From Burkholderia sp. Ac-20379 (lineage in GTDB: Bacteria; Pseudomonadota; Gammaproteobacteria; Burkholderiales; Burkholderiaceae), in assembly GCF_017104645.1 (NCBI RefSeq), contig NZ_JAAGPF010000046.1, positions 1 through 34,984 of the forward strand: a DNA stretch of 34,984 nt. The letters run 5' to 3'. How positions within the stretch are numbered: position 1 is the first letter of the stretch; each line of letters begins with the position of its first letter. Positions 7,140-18,390 of this stretch are shown one piece after another. Below the pieces are notes generated by a model. The model saw only the letters and a program-made list of their open reading frames with translations. It ran no database searches and was not told the origin of the DNA. Position numbers and translations under genes: made by a program.

Positions 7140-8711
7140 ATGCGATTTCTGATCAGTGCGATGTTGGTCCTGTTGTTGGCCGCGTGTGCGAGCCCCGGGC
7201 CTGACGTCCCCGCCGCCGCCGCCGCTTCCAATCCGCAAGCCGCCTCCGATTTTCTCCGCAAGTCCGCCACCTCGAAGGAAACCGTCGACGTCGACAAGCA
7301 GTCGGTCGGCGATCTGACGACCAAGGATTCCGATCTGTGGGCGCGCATTCGCCGCGGTTTCCAGATGCCGGATCTGCAGAGCGACCTCGTCGACATGCAG
7401 ACGACCTGGTACACCGAGCGTCCCGATTACGTGCAGCGCATGACCGAGCGCTCGCAGAAGTACCTCTATCACATCGTCGAGGAGCTCGAGGCGCGCAACA
7501 TGCCGACCGAGCTGGCGCTGCTGCCGTTCATCGAATCGGCCTACAACCCGCAGGCGCTGTCGGTGGCGAAGGCGGCCGGCATGTGGCAGTTCATTCCCGG
7601 CACCGGTCGCACCTACAACCTCAAGCAGAACATGTGGCAGGACGAGCGGCGCGACGTGCTGGCCTCCACCAGCGCGGCGCTCGACTATCTGTCGCGCCTG
7701 CATGACATGTTCGGCGACTGGTATCTGGCGCTGGCCGCCTACAACTGGGGCGAGGGCAACGTGCAGCGCGCGATCGCGCGCAACCAGGCGGCCGGTTTGC
7801 CGACGGATTACCAAAGCCTGCGCATGCCGAACGAGACGCGCAACTATGTGCCGAAGCTCCAGGCGGTCAAGAACATCATCGCGAATCCGCAGCAGTACGG
7901 CCTGACGCTGCCCGATATTCCGAATCACCCGTACTTTGTCACGGTCACGACCTCGCACGACATCGACGTCAAGATGGCCGCCCAGTTGTCGGGCCTGTCG
8001 CTCGAGGAATTCAAGGCGCTGAACCCGTCGTTCTCGAAGCCGGTGATCGTCGGCGCGACGCAGCCGCAGATCCTCCTGCCGTTCGACAACGCGTCGCAGT
8101 TCGAGAAGGGCCTGAAGAGCTACGGCGGCCAGTTGTCGTCGTGGACCACCTACACGGTGACCGAGCGCTCGCGCCCGGCGGCGATCGCCGAGAAGATTGG
8201 CGTGGACGCCGACACGCTGATGGCCGTCAACAAGATTCCGGCCGGCATGCGCCTGAAGCCCGGTTCGACGATCGTCGTGCCGCGCGGCGACGACGACGAC
8301 GAGGACATCAGCGCCGACGTCGCCGAGAACGGCGCGCTGGCGATGGAGCCGGACGTGCCCGACACGCGCAAGATGCTGATCCGCGTGCGCCGCAAGCAGA
8401 CGATGGCGTCGCTCGCCAGCCGCTACGGCGTGTCGGTCGGCCAGTTGCACGCCTGGAACCGCACGCGCCGCGACATGGTGATGCCGGGCCAGACGATGGT
8501 GCTGCATGTGCCGGTGGGCCGTTCGGTGCCGGCCGAGCCCGGCCCGGAGCGGATCGCCACCTCGACGGGCGGCGCCCGCATCGAGCGCGCCAGCCTGCAC
8601 GCAGGCGGCAAGGCCGTGCGTCGTGCGCCGGCCAAGGCTGCCGCCAAGCAGCCGGCTCGCAGCAGCAAGCCTGCTGCCAAGGCTGTCTCGCACAAAACCA
8701 AGAAGAAATAA
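7140..8711 (+). CDS. mltD: membrane-bound lytic murein transglycosylase D (lipoprotein)
   Basis: A 523-residue peptidoglycan lyase. Residues 1-16 form a lipoprotein signal with lipobox LAAC (Cys16); Ala at +2 favours outer-membrane sorting. The SLT domain (about 85-250) has the catalytic Glu132 in LLPFIESAYNP and the typical AAGMWQFIPGTGRTYNL and LAAYNWGEGNV motifs. A LysM-like module (about 265-315) and two LysM domains (about 336-381 and 413-457) bind glycan. An acidic run DDDDED (384-389) separates the two LysM domains, and the last 35 residues are an Ala/Lys-rich basic tail. E. coli MltD has 452 residues, so this form is longer at the C-terminus. The start follows from the lipoprotein signal. 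It is next to gloB as in E. coli. Confidence 0.95.
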   Translation: MRFLISAMLVLLLAACASPGPDVPAAAAASNPQAASDFLRKSATSKETVDVDKQSVGDLTTKDSDLWARIRRGFQMPDLQSDLVDMQTTWYTERPDYVQRMTERSQKYLYHIVEELEARNMPTELALLPFIESAYNPQALSVAKAAGMWQFIPGTGRTYNLKQNMWQDERRDVLASTSAALDYLSRLHDMFGDWYLALAAYNWGEGNVQRAIARNQAAGLPTDYQSLRMPNETRNYVPKLQAVKNIIANPQQYGLTLPDIPNHPYFVTVTTSHDIDVKMAAQLSGLSLEEFKALNPSFSKPVIVGATQPQILLPFDNASQFEKGLKSYGGQLSSWTTYTVTERSRPAAIAEKIGVDADTLMAVNKIPAGMRLKPGSTIVVPRGDDDDEDISADVAENGALAMEPDVPDTRKMLIRVRRKQTMASLASRYGVSVGQLHAWNRTRRDMVMPGQTMVLHVPVGRSVPAEPGPERIATSTGGARIERASLHAGGKAVRRAPAKAAAKQPARSSKPAAKAVSHKTKKK

Positions 8712-8780
8712 CGCGAATCGGTCGACGCGTGCGAGGGGCATTCGCCCGATTCGCCGCGCGTCGCTTATGATCCCGCTCCC

Positions 8781-8812
8781 ACGCCGTCACCGAGGTGACG
8801 GCGTTTTCGTTT
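8781..8812 (+). terminator. intrinsic terminator of mltD
   Basis: ACGCCGTCAC, loop CGAG and GTGACGGCGT form a 10-bp perfect stem (8781-8804), followed by TTTTCGTTT. It ends 43 bases before the next gene. Confidence 0.9.
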
Positions 8813-8855
8813 GGCGTGGCCGCTTGCGAGTGCGGGCGGCGGTTTCGAGGTGCTT

Positions 8856-10085
8856 ATGTCTTCCGTGAAGCTGCGCGTGTTCGTGCTGTTTTCGCTCGGT
8901 TATTTCGTGTCCTACGTGTTTCGTGGCGTCAATCTTGGCTTCGCGCCGCTGATCACGCACGACCTCGGGCTGTCGGCCGCCGATCTCGGTCTGCTGACGA
9001 GCCTGTATTTTCTCGGCTTTGCCGGCGCGCAGATCCCGGCCGGCGTGCTGCTCGATCATTTCGGGCCGCGCCGCGTGACGGCCGCGATGCTGCTGTTCGC
9101 GGCGGCCGGCATCGGCGTGTTCGGCATGGCGCATGGCATCGGCGCGATGATGGCCGGCCGGCTGCTGATCGGCGTGGGCGTGTCGGTATGCCTGGGCGCG
9201 GCGTTCAAGGCGATCGCCGAACAGTTCGCGCTGGCGCGCCTGCCGCTCGTCAACGGCTTCGTGATGGCGGTCGGCGGCTTCGGCGGCGTGGCGGTGGGTT
9301 CGCCGCTGGCCTGGACGCTCGGTTTCATGGGCTGGCGCGCCGTGTGCGCGGCGCTGGCCGTCTTCACCGTGGCGGTGGCCGCGCTGATCTGGCTCGGCGC
9401 GCCCGACGCGGCGCGCACGCACCGCCAGGCCAGTATCGCGAGCCAGTTCAAAGGCACCTGGCACATCCTGTGCAGCCCGGCGTTCTGGAAGATCGCGTCG
9501 TTCTCGGTGGTGACGCAGGGCGTGTTCTACGCGATGCAATCGCTGTGGGTCGGCGCCTGGATGCGCGACGTGATGGGCCTCGCGCCGCACGAGGCGGCGG
9601 CGCTGGTGTCGGTGATCGGCCTGGCGATGATGGCCGGCAGCGTGGGCACCGGCGCGGCGGCGCGCCTGCTGGAGCGGCACGGCGTGTCGGTCTATGCGTT
9701 CTGCGGGATCGGCATGGGCTGCTTCGTGTTGACCCAGATCGCCATCATGTTCGGCGCGCCGCTGCCGGCCGTCGTGCTGTGGGCCGCCTACGGCGCGTTC
9801 GGCGGCATCGGCATCCTCAGCTACGCGATTCTGGCCGAGCATTTCCCCGTGCATCTGATCGGGCGCGCGAACACCACGCTGACGCTGGTGATCTTCCTGC
9901 TGATCTTCGGTTTCCAGCTGGGCGTCGGCGCGGTGCTGTCGCAATGGCCGACGCAGGGCGGGCACTACCCGCGCGCCGCGCATCTGATCGCATGGGGCGT
10001 GCTGGTGGCGCTGCAGATCGCCGGCGCGATCTGGTACGTATTGCCGGGACGGCCGCGGGCCGGCGCCAGAGGCGGCGCAGCGTGA
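8856..10085 (+). CDS. MFS transporter, substrate unknown
   Basis: A 409-residue major facilitator with about twelve hydrophobic segments. The motif after helix 2 reads GVLLDHFGPRRV, the usual MFS motif A form, and helix 4 carries GRLLIGVGVSVCLGAAFKAIAEQF. The N-terminus LGYFVSYVFRGVNLGFAPLI resembles MFS sugar/organic-acid or nitrate-type permeases, but I cannot assign a substrate. The start at ATG 8856 follows GAGG (8847-8850) and gives an N-terminus that leads directly into the first helix. The mltD terminator lies just upstream, so it is probably transcribed on its own. Confidence 0.85.
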   Translation: MSSVKLRVFVLFSLGYFVSYVFRGVNLGFAPLITHDLGLSAADLGLLTSLYFLGFAGAQIPAGVLLDHFGPRRVTAAMLLFAAAGIGVFGMAHGIGAMMAGRLLIGVGVSVCLGAAFKAIAEQFALARLPLVNGFVMAVGGFGGVAVGSPLAWTLGFMGWRAVCAALAVFTVAVAALIWLGAPDAARTHRQASIASQFKGTWHILCSPAFWKIASFSVVTQGVFYAMQSLWVGAWMRDVMGLAPHEAAALVSVIGLAMMAGSVGTGAAARLLERHGVSVYAFCGIGMGCFVLTQIAIMFGAPLPAVVLWAAYGAFGGIGILSYAILAEHFPVHLIGRANTTLTLVIFLLIFGFQLGVGAVLSQWPTQGGHYPRAAHLIAWGVLVALQIAGAIWYVLPGRPRAGARGGAA

Positions 10086-10170
10086 CGCCGAACGGGCAGG
10101 GCGCAGGTTTCGGCCGCCTGTCAAACCCCGCTTGTCAAACCCTTGTCACACAAAGCCGGGTAAGTCAGAT

Positions 10171-10199
10171 TTGAGATAGACGGGTTTTCGCGCTATAAT
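10171..10199 (+). promoter_or_regulatory. carA promoter
   Basis: TTGAGA (10171-10176), 17 bases, TATAAT (10194-10199): a near-consensus sigma-70 promoter. Transcription would begin near 10206, about 230 bases before the carA start. Confidence 0.85.
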
Positions 10200-10205
10200 T
10201 TGAAG

Positions 10206-10435
10206 GTTTGTGCAATTCAACCCCGCACCCTAGCGCCTACCTCCAAATCCCCGTCTTCCGCCGCCTGCCGCCCGGTACGCGACGCCGCCGAATGCAGCCC
10301 GCGCTTTCAGACAGCGCGCGCGTTCCTGGCGCGTCTTCCGGGTGAGCCAAGCGAGTGCCGGCGACCGCCTCCCAGGAGGCGAACCGGCCGCAGGTCGACA
10401 GGTCGGCAGCAAGGGTGTCCCCCAAGGAGCCTCCC
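10206..10435 (+). promoter_or_regulatory. carA structured leader, possible translational control element
   Basis: The presumed leader is about 230 nt with no convincing protein. A strong hairpin, CGCCTCC-CA-GGAGGCG (10366-10381), is flanked by CCGG (10359-10362) and CCGG (10384-10387), which can extend it across an internal loop. Its 3' arm GGAGGC (10375-10380) can also pair with GCCTCC (10429-10434), which lies directly next to the carA ribosome site AAGGAG (10424-10429) and before the start codon. Two alternative folds are therefore possible. No T-run follows, so transcription termination is not suggested. I do not recognise a described riboswitch class. Confidence 0.45.
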
Positions 10436-11581
10436 GTGTTGCCGTCTTTTTCTCCCGCCTTGCTCGCACTCGCCGACGGCACGGTGTTTCGCGGTTATTC
10501 GATTGGTGCGGCCGGCCATACGATCGGCGAAGTCGTGTTCAATACCGCGATCACCGGCTATCAGGAAATCCTGACCGACCCGAGCTATGCGCGGCAGATC
10601 GTCACGCTCACGTATCCGCACATCGGTAATGTCGGCGTGAACCGCGAAGACGTCGAAGCCACCCAGGTTCACGCAGCCGGCCTGATCATCCGCGATCTGC
10701 CGGTGCTCGCCTCGAACTTCCGCATGGATCAGACCCTCGACGCGTACCTGCGCGCCGAAGGCGTGGTCGCGATCGCCGGCATCGATACCCGCAAGCTGAC
10801 CCGCGTGCTGCGCGACAAGGGCGCGCAGGGCGGCTGCATCCTGGCCGGTTCCGACGACGAAGCGAAGGCGATCGAGCTGGCGCGTTCGTTCCCGGGCCTG
10901 GCCGGCATGGATCTGGCCAAGGTCGTCTCGACCGACAAGCCGTTCGCCTGGAAGCAGACCGAATGGCGCCTCGAAGGCGGCTACGGCGAACAGGCCGCGC
11001 CGCGCTACAAGGTCGTCGCGTACGACTTCGGCGTGAAGTACAACATCCTGCGCATGCTGGCCGAACGCGGCTGCGACGTGACGGTGCTGCCGGCGCAGGC
11101 CAGCGCGGCCGACGCGCTCGCGCTGAATCCGGACGGCGTGTTCCTGTCGAACGGCCCCGGCGATCCGGAGCCGTGCGACTACGCGATCGCGGCCGCCAAG
11201 GAATTCATCGAGCGCGGCGTGCCGACCTTCGGCATCTGCCTCGGCCACCAGATCATGGGCCTCGCGGTCGGCGCCAAGACGCTGAAGATGAAGACCGGCC
11301 ACCACGGCGCGAACCACCCGGTCAAGGATCTGACCGACGGCCGCGTGGTGATCACGTCGCAGAACCACGGTTTCGCGGTCGACGCCGATTCGCTGCCGGC
11401 CAACGCACGCGCCACGCACGTCTCGCTGTTCGACGGCACGCTGCAAGGCTTCGAGCTGACCGACAAGCCGGCGTTCTGCTTCCAGGGCCACCCGGAAGCC
11501 TCGCCCGGCCCGCACGACATCGGCTATCTGTTCGACCGCTTCACGGCGTTGATGGACAAGGCCAAGGCGCACGGCGCCTAA
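10436..11581 (+). CDS. carA: carbamoyl-phosphate synthase small subunit (glutaminase)
   Basis: A 381-residue amidotransferase subunit that releases ammonia from glutamine for CarB; carbamoyl phosphate then feeds pyrimidine and arginine synthesis. The N-terminal half has the family segment [21 protein letters not shown]. The class I glutaminase domain has the nucleophile Cys268 (GICLGHQ) and the His352/Glu354 pair (GHPEASPGP), each one position earlier than in E. coli. The start is GTG 10436 with AAGGAG six bases upstream; the next codon is TTG and could also start, nine bases from the same site. It is expressed from the strong promoter at 10171 through a long structured leader, and is followed after 19 bases by a leuE-like gene and then carB. 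Confidence 0.97.
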   Translation: MLPSFSPALLALADGTVFRGYSIGAAGHTIGEVVFNTAITGYQEILTDPSYARQIVTLTYPHIGNVGVNREDVEATQVHAAGLIIRDLPVLASNFRMDQTLDAYLRAEGVVAIAGIDTRKLTRVLRDKGAQGGCILAGSDDEAKAIELARSFPGLAGMDLAKVVSTDKPFAWKQTEWRLEGGYGEQAAPRYKVVAYDFGVKYNILRMLAERGCDVTVLPAQASAADALALNPDGVFLSNGPGDPEPCDYAIAAAKEFIERGVPTFGICLGHQIMGLAVGAKTLKMKTGHHGANHPVKDLTDGRVVITSQNHGFAVDADSLPANARATHVSLFDGTLQGFELTDKPAFCFQGHPEASPGPHDIGYLFDRFTALMDKAKAHGA

Positions 11582-11600
11582 GGAACGGAGAAGGCGCATC

Positions 11601-12275
11601 ATGTTCGGTCATGCACTCGGCATCACGGATTTCTGGACCTACGTCGTCGGCGTGGTGTTCATCATTCTGCTGCCCGGTCCGAATTCGATGTACGTGCTGT
11701 CGCTCGCGGCGCAGCGCGGGGTCAAGGCCGGCTATCGCGCGGCGTGCGGCGTGTTCGTCGGCGACACCGTCCTGATGGTGTTGTCGGCGGCCGGCGTCGC
11801 GTCGCTGCTGAAGGCCAACCCGCTGCTGTTCTCGGTCGTCAAGTACGGCGGCGCCGGCTATCTGTTCTACATCGGGTTCAACATGCTGCGCAGCGGCTGG
11901 CAGGCCTTGCGCGCCGCGCGCAGCGGCGCCCCCGTCGCCGCGCCGGCCGCGAAGGCGCGCCCGGTGGACGGCGAGCGGCCGTTCCGCAAGGCGCTGATCG
12001 TCAGCCTGCTGAACCCGAAGGCGATCCTGTTCTTCATTTCGTTCTTCATCCAGTTCGTCGATCCGACCTACCGTTATCCGGTGGTGTCGTTCGTCGTGCT
12101 GGGCGCGATTTCGCAGTTCGCGAGCTTTCTGTATCTGAGCACGCTGATCTTCGCGGGCGCGCGTCTTGCCGAACAGTTTCGCCGCCGCCGCAAGCTCGCG
12201 GCGGGCGCGGCGAGCGGCGTGGGCAGTCTGTTCATCGGCTTCGGCCTCAAGCTCGCATTCGCGACGATCCGATAA
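11601..12275 (+). CDS. leuE: LysE/RhtB-family exporter, LeuE-like
   Basis: A 224-residue inner-membrane protein with about six hydrophobic segments. It matches the leucine exporter LeuE (YeaS, 212 residues) of E. coli: FWTYVVGVVFIILLPGPNSM at the start, then YRAACGVFVGDTVLMVLSAAGVASLLKANPLLF and ALIVSLLNPKAILFFISFFIQF. The PGPN and NPKA motifs are the hallmarks of the amino-acid exporter family. The ATG has a GAGAAGG-type ribosome site. The gene sits 19 bases after carA and 51 bases before carB, in the same direction, and is likely part of that transcript. Leucine as substrate is inferred from similarity; other small neutral amino acids are equally possible. Confidence 0.88.
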   Translation: MFGHALGITDFWTYVVGVVFIILLPGPNSMYVLSLAAQRGVKAGYRAACGVFVGDTVLMVLSAAGVASLLKANPLLFSVVKYGGAGYLFYIGFNMLRSGWQALRAARSGAPVAAPAAKARPVDGERPFRKALIVSLLNPKAILFFISFFIQFVDPTYRYPVVSFVVLGAISQFASFLYLSTLIFAGARLAEQFRRRRKLAAGAASGVGSLFIGFGLKLAFATIR

Positions 12276-12326
12276 CCGACTCCGCCGCCGCCACGCATTC
12301 ACGATTACTTATTGAATATTCGAGCC

Positions 12327-15581
<3,255 letters not shown>

Positions 15582-15610
15582 GCCGTCGGGTTTTTCCCAG
15601 GCACCACAGG

Positions 15611-15670
15611 CCGCGATTAGGCGGCGTTTCCGGTTCACCGGAAATGCGCTTAATCGCGGTGATTTTTTTT
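15611..15670 (+). terminator. intrinsic terminator between carB and greA
   Basis: A long interrupted hairpin (15611-15659): outer arms CCGCGATTA and TAATCGCGG, inner arms TTTCCGG and CCGGAAA around TTCA. Eight T residues follow (15663-15670). It lies 29 bases after the carB stop and 28 bases before greA, so it can end the carB transcript and also limit read-through into greA. Confidence 0.92.
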
Positions 15671-15698
15671 ATGCCCGTTTTTTGTTATTGAGCCGTTT

Positions 15699-16175
15699 AT
15701 GAGCACCATTCCGTTGACCAAGCGTGGCGCCGAACAACTGCGCGAGGAACTGCAGCGCCTGAAATCGGTCGAGCGTCCGTCCGTGATCAATTCGATTGCC
15801 GAAGCGCGCGCGCAGGGCGACCTGTCCGAAAACGCCGAATACGACGCCGCGAAAGAAAAGCAGGGTTTCATCGAGGGCCGGATCGCCGAGATCGAATCGA
15901 AGCTGTCGGCCGCGCAAGTCATCGATCCGTCCGTGCTCGACGCGGAAGGGCGCGTCGTGTTTGCCGCCACCGTCGAGCTCGAAGATCTCGCCTCGGGCGA
16001 CACCGTCAAATACCAGATCGTCGGCGACGACGAAGCCGATATCGACCACGGCCTGATTTCCATCAGCTCGCCGATCGCGCGTGCGCTGATCGGCAAGTCG
16101 GAAGGCGACGTGGCCGCCGTGCAGGCCCCGAGCGGCGTGCGCGAGTACGAGATCATCTCGGTCAGCTACATCTGA
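15699..16175 (+). CDS. greA: transcription elongation factor GreA
   Basis: A 158-residue protein, the same length as E. coli GreA, which rescues backtracked RNA polymerase by stimulating transcript cleavage. The N-terminal coiled coil (about 1-75) contains [17 protein letters not shown] and the finger-tip segment [14 protein letters not shown], whose acidic residues act in the polymerase secondary channel. The C-terminal FKBP-like domain ends in [12 protein letters not shown]. The Shine-Dalgarno is weak (TTGAG). An intrinsic terminator ends 28 bases upstream, suggesting attenuation or a promoter overlapping that terminator. It is followed after 16 bases by a DUF4149 gene, probably cotranscribed. 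Confidence 0.97.
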   Translation: MSTIPLTKRGAEQLREELQRLKSVERPSVINSIAEARAQGDLSENAEYDAAKEKQGFIEGRIAEIESKLSAAQVIDPSVLDAEGRVVFAATVELEDLASGDTVKYQIVGDDEADIDHGLISISSPIARALIGKSEGDVAAVQAPSGVREYEIISVSYI

Positions 16176-16191
16176 TTCCGGGAGCGTTCCG

Positions 16192-16674
16192 ATGCGCAAC
16201 GCGCCCCGGTTGTTCCGTTTTCTCTCCACCGTCTGGGCCGGCAGCCTGCTGACGATCGGTTATGCGGTCGCGCCGGTGCTGTTCACCACGCTCGATCGCG
16301 TGGCGGCGGGCGGCGTGGCCGCGCGCCTGTTCCGGATCGAGGGCCTGATCGGCCTGGTGTGCGGCATCGTCATGCTGCTGATCGCGAACGCGCGCGTGCG
16401 CGCGGGCGAGCGCGACTATCGCCGGCTGCGTGCGATCGTCGGCGCGATGCTGCTGTGCGTGCTGCTCGGGTATTTCGCGATCGAACCGTTCATGGATGCG
16501 ATGCGCCTGGCCGCGCAGGCGGCGGGCACCGATGTCGGCCATTCGGAATATGCAAGCCGTTTCGGCATGCTGCACGGCGTGTCGAGCCTGTTCTATCTGG
16601 TCGAAAGCGTGCTGGGCATCTGGCTGGTGTGGCGCGTGTCCGCCGCGGGCGAAGCGCGCGCTTCGGGCGCCTGA
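16192..16674 (+). CDS. DUF4149 domain membrane protein
   Basis: A 160-residue integral membrane protein with four hydrophobic segments (about 8-30, 48-66, 80-98, 128-148). The start FRFLSTVWAGSLLTIGYAVAPVLFTTL and the region GYFAIEPFMDAMR, then SRFGMLHGVSSLFYLVESVLG, match the DUF4149 family common in betaproteobacteria. The function is unknown. GGGAG precedes the ATG by about nine bases. It lies 16 bases after greA in the same direction. The C-terminus overlaps the first copy of a 12-bp direct repeat (CTGAACGTTGCG at 16671-16682 and 16686-16697), which looks incidental. Confidence 0.85.
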   Translation: MRNAPRLFRFLSTVWAGSLLTIGYAVAPVLFTTLDRVAAGGVAARLFRIEGLIGLVCGIVMLLIANARVRAGERDYRRLRAIVGAMLLCVLLGYFAIEPFMDAMRLAAQAAGTDVGHSEYASRFGMLHGVSSLFYLVESVLGIWLVWRVSAAGEARASGA

Positions 16675-16752
16675 ACGTTGCGCGTCTGAACGTTGCGACA
16701 AGCGCCGCGAGGCGTGAAGCGGCGGGGCAGGGCGCCCCGCGCGGCTGTCGCA

Positions 16753-16771
16753 CCGGCCGCCTTGCGGCCGG
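16753..16771. repeat. hairpin between convergent DUF4149 and yhbY genes
   Basis: A perfect 8-bp stem, CCGGCCGC (16753-16760) and GCGGCCGG (16764-16771), with a CTT loop. There is no T-run on either strand. It may act as a weak terminator between convergent genes. Confidence 0.35.
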
Positions 16772-16785
16772 CTACGGCACGATAT

Positions 16786-17334
16786 TTATTTGTCGTTCTG
16801 GAACGGGCGCTTCGTGCTTTGCTGGCGCTTCTTGGCGCGCTTGACCGTGCCGCCGGCCGTCACGCGCTCGTTGCCGCGCACGACCACCTTGGTTGCCCGC
16901 GGCTTGCGCACCGGGCTGGCATCGGGCGAGTGCTTGACCACTTTCACGACGCGCGGTGCGCGGCCGCCCTTGCTTTCCGGTTCGCCGGCAGCGCGCTGCA
17001 TGGCCGCTTCGCGAGCGCTCGGCGGGCCGCGACGGCCGCGGGCCGGCGCCACTTCGGCCTGCTCGGGGCGCCAGATCACCAGCAGCTTGCCGATATGCTG
17101 GATCGGCGCGGCGCTCAGGCGGTCGCAGATTTCTTCGTAGATGGCGATGCGGGCGTCGCGTTCGTCGCCGAACACGCGGATCTTGATCAGCTGGTGCGCG
17201 GCCAGGTGGACCTTGATCTCGGCCAGCACGGCGTCGGTCAGGCCTTCGGCGCCGATCAGCACGACGGGCTTCAGCGCGTGGGCTTGGGAACGCAGCGCGG
17301 AGCGCTCGACAGGGGAAAGCGAAAGGGCGGGCAT
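16786..17334 (-). CDS. yhbY: YhbY-type RNA-binding protein (CRS1/YhbY domain) with basic extension
   Basis: A 182-residue protein. Residues 1-100 form the CRM (CRS1/YhbY) domain, a KH-like fold bound to the large ribosomal subunit precursor: LRSQAHALKPVVLIGAEGLTDAVLAEI holds the GxxG-type loop (GAEG), and LIKIRVFGDERDARIAIYEEICDRL and HIGKLLVIWRP follow. E. coli YhbY has only 97 residues. Here about 80 extra residues follow, low in hydrophobics and rich in Arg, Lys, Ala and Pro, probably disordered and RNA-binding. The start ATG 17334 (MPALSLSPVERSAL) is chosen because the domain begins directly after it. It is divergent from rlmE, as in E. coli. GATAAT on the minus strand at 17448-17443 is a possible -10 element. 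Confidence 0.9.
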   Translation of the reverse strand: MPALSLSPVERSALRSQAHALKPVVLIGAEGLTDAVLAEIKVHLAAHQLIKIRVFGDERDARIAIYEEICDRLSAAPIQHIGKLLVIWRPEQAEVAPARGRRGPPSAREAAMQRAAGEPESKGGRAPRVVKVVKHSPDASPVRKPRATKVVVRGNERVTAGGTVKRAKKRQQSTKRPFQNDK

Positions 17335-17559
17335 CGGAACTCTTGAATCAATAGATCGGCGCGCCGCGTGGGCGCGCTCGAAAACCACGTAAAATCGCTG
17401 CGGGACCGCCATCGAGGCGTCTGCCGCGCGAACAAGACGCGTATTATCCGCCAAAAGCCCGGGCTGACGGAACCATTGCACGATCGGCGCCCTGCATTGG
17501 GCGCTTCGATCGGCGAACGGTCCCGGCTCTGTGGTATTTGGCCGACATTTTTCCTCCGC

Positions 17560-18222
17560 ATGGCAAAGAACCGATTCAACCATTCGTGGCTGCACGACCA
17601 TATCAACGATCCGTACGTCAAGCTGGCGCAACGGGAAGGCTATCGCGCGCGCGCGGCCTACAAGCTCAAGGAAATCGACGAGCAGGACAAGCTGATCCGC
17701 CCGGGCCAGGTGATCGTCGATCTGGGCTCGACGCCGGGCAGCTGGAGCCAGTACGTGCGCAACAAGCTCGCGCAGGGCAAGCAGCGCGACGCGCAACGTG
17801 ATGGCGGCATCGACGGCACGATCATCGCGCTCGACATGCTGCCGATGGAGCCGATCGCCGACGTGCACTTCATCCAGGGCGATTTCCGCGAGGACGAGGT
17901 GCTGCACCAGCTCGAAGAAGTGCTGCAAGGCCGTGTGGTCGACCTTGTAATTTCGGACATGGCACCCAATCTGTCCGGCGTGGCGACTGCGGATGCGGCA
18001 CGGATCGAACACGTTTGCGATCTCGCGCTCGAATTTTCGCAGAACCATCTCAAACCGGATGGCGCCTTGTTGGTGAAATGCTTTCACGGCACCGGCTACA
18101 GCCAGATCGTCGAGAAATTCAAGCATCAATTCCGCACGGTCGCGCCGCGCAAGCCGAAAGCCTCGCGAGACAAATCGTCGGAAACGTTTATTTTGGGTCG
18201 GAATCTGAAACATCCGCGCTGA
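17560..18222 (+). CDS. rlmE: 23S rRNA 2'-O-methyltransferase (U2552)
   Basis: A 220-residue SAM enzyme (RrmJ/FtsJ) that methylates the 2'-OH of U2552 in the ribosomal A-loop at a late stage of 50S assembly. The SAM motif [12 protein letters not shown] is at 53-64. The catalytic tetrad K-D-K-E is complete: Lys35 (RAAYKL), Asp133 ([10 protein letters not shown]), Lys173 (LLVKCF) and Glu208 (SSETFILG). A short insertion, about residues 73-86 ([14 protein letters not shown]), is longer than in the 209-residue E. coli protein. The ATG at 17560 is chosen by homology; the Shine-Dalgarno is poor. ftsH follows after 168 bases, and yhbY is divergent. Confidence 0.97.
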   Translation: MAKNRFNHSWLHDHINDPYVKLAQREGYRARAAYKLKEIDEQDKLIRPGQVIVDLGSTPGSWSQYVRNKLAQGKQRDAQRDGGIDGTIIALDMLPMEPIADVHFIQGDFREDEVLHQLEEVLQGRVVDLVISDMAPNLSGVATADAARIEHVCDLALEFSQNHLKPDGALLVKCFHGTGYSQIVEKFKHQFRTVAPRKPKASRDKSSETFILGRNLKHPR

Positions 18223-18390
18223 CGGATGCGGCGGGCGCCGCAGGCCAGCCGGGAGCCTTGCCGGCCATGGGATTTGCCTATTGAAGCGTTTGGCGAAGCT
18301 TATGGCGACGGGCTACGGACTGGATTAGAATGCCTCAGGAGCGCTGCAAGAAAAATGTAGGCGCTCGTCTATGAGTGAAGGAGTGGTGCT

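Noticed and set aside
8281..8310. GAC-repeat tract in mltD as a slippage or phase-variation site
   Set aside because: It is a trinucleotide-type run that would keep frame, and it is short and imperfect.
10210..10233. A 7-codon GTG ORF at the carA transcript start (M-Q-F-N-P-A-P) as a leader peptide
   Set aside because: The ribosome site would lie at or before the transcript start, and the codons are not biased toward a pathway end product.
16671..16697. Direct repeat CTGAACGTTGCG twice with period 15 after the DUF4149 gene
   Set aside because: Only two copies and the first covers the stop codon; most likely a small local duplication.
17390..17395. TAAAAT as the rlmE -10 element
   Set aside because: It is about 165 bases upstream of the start and has no matching -35 element.
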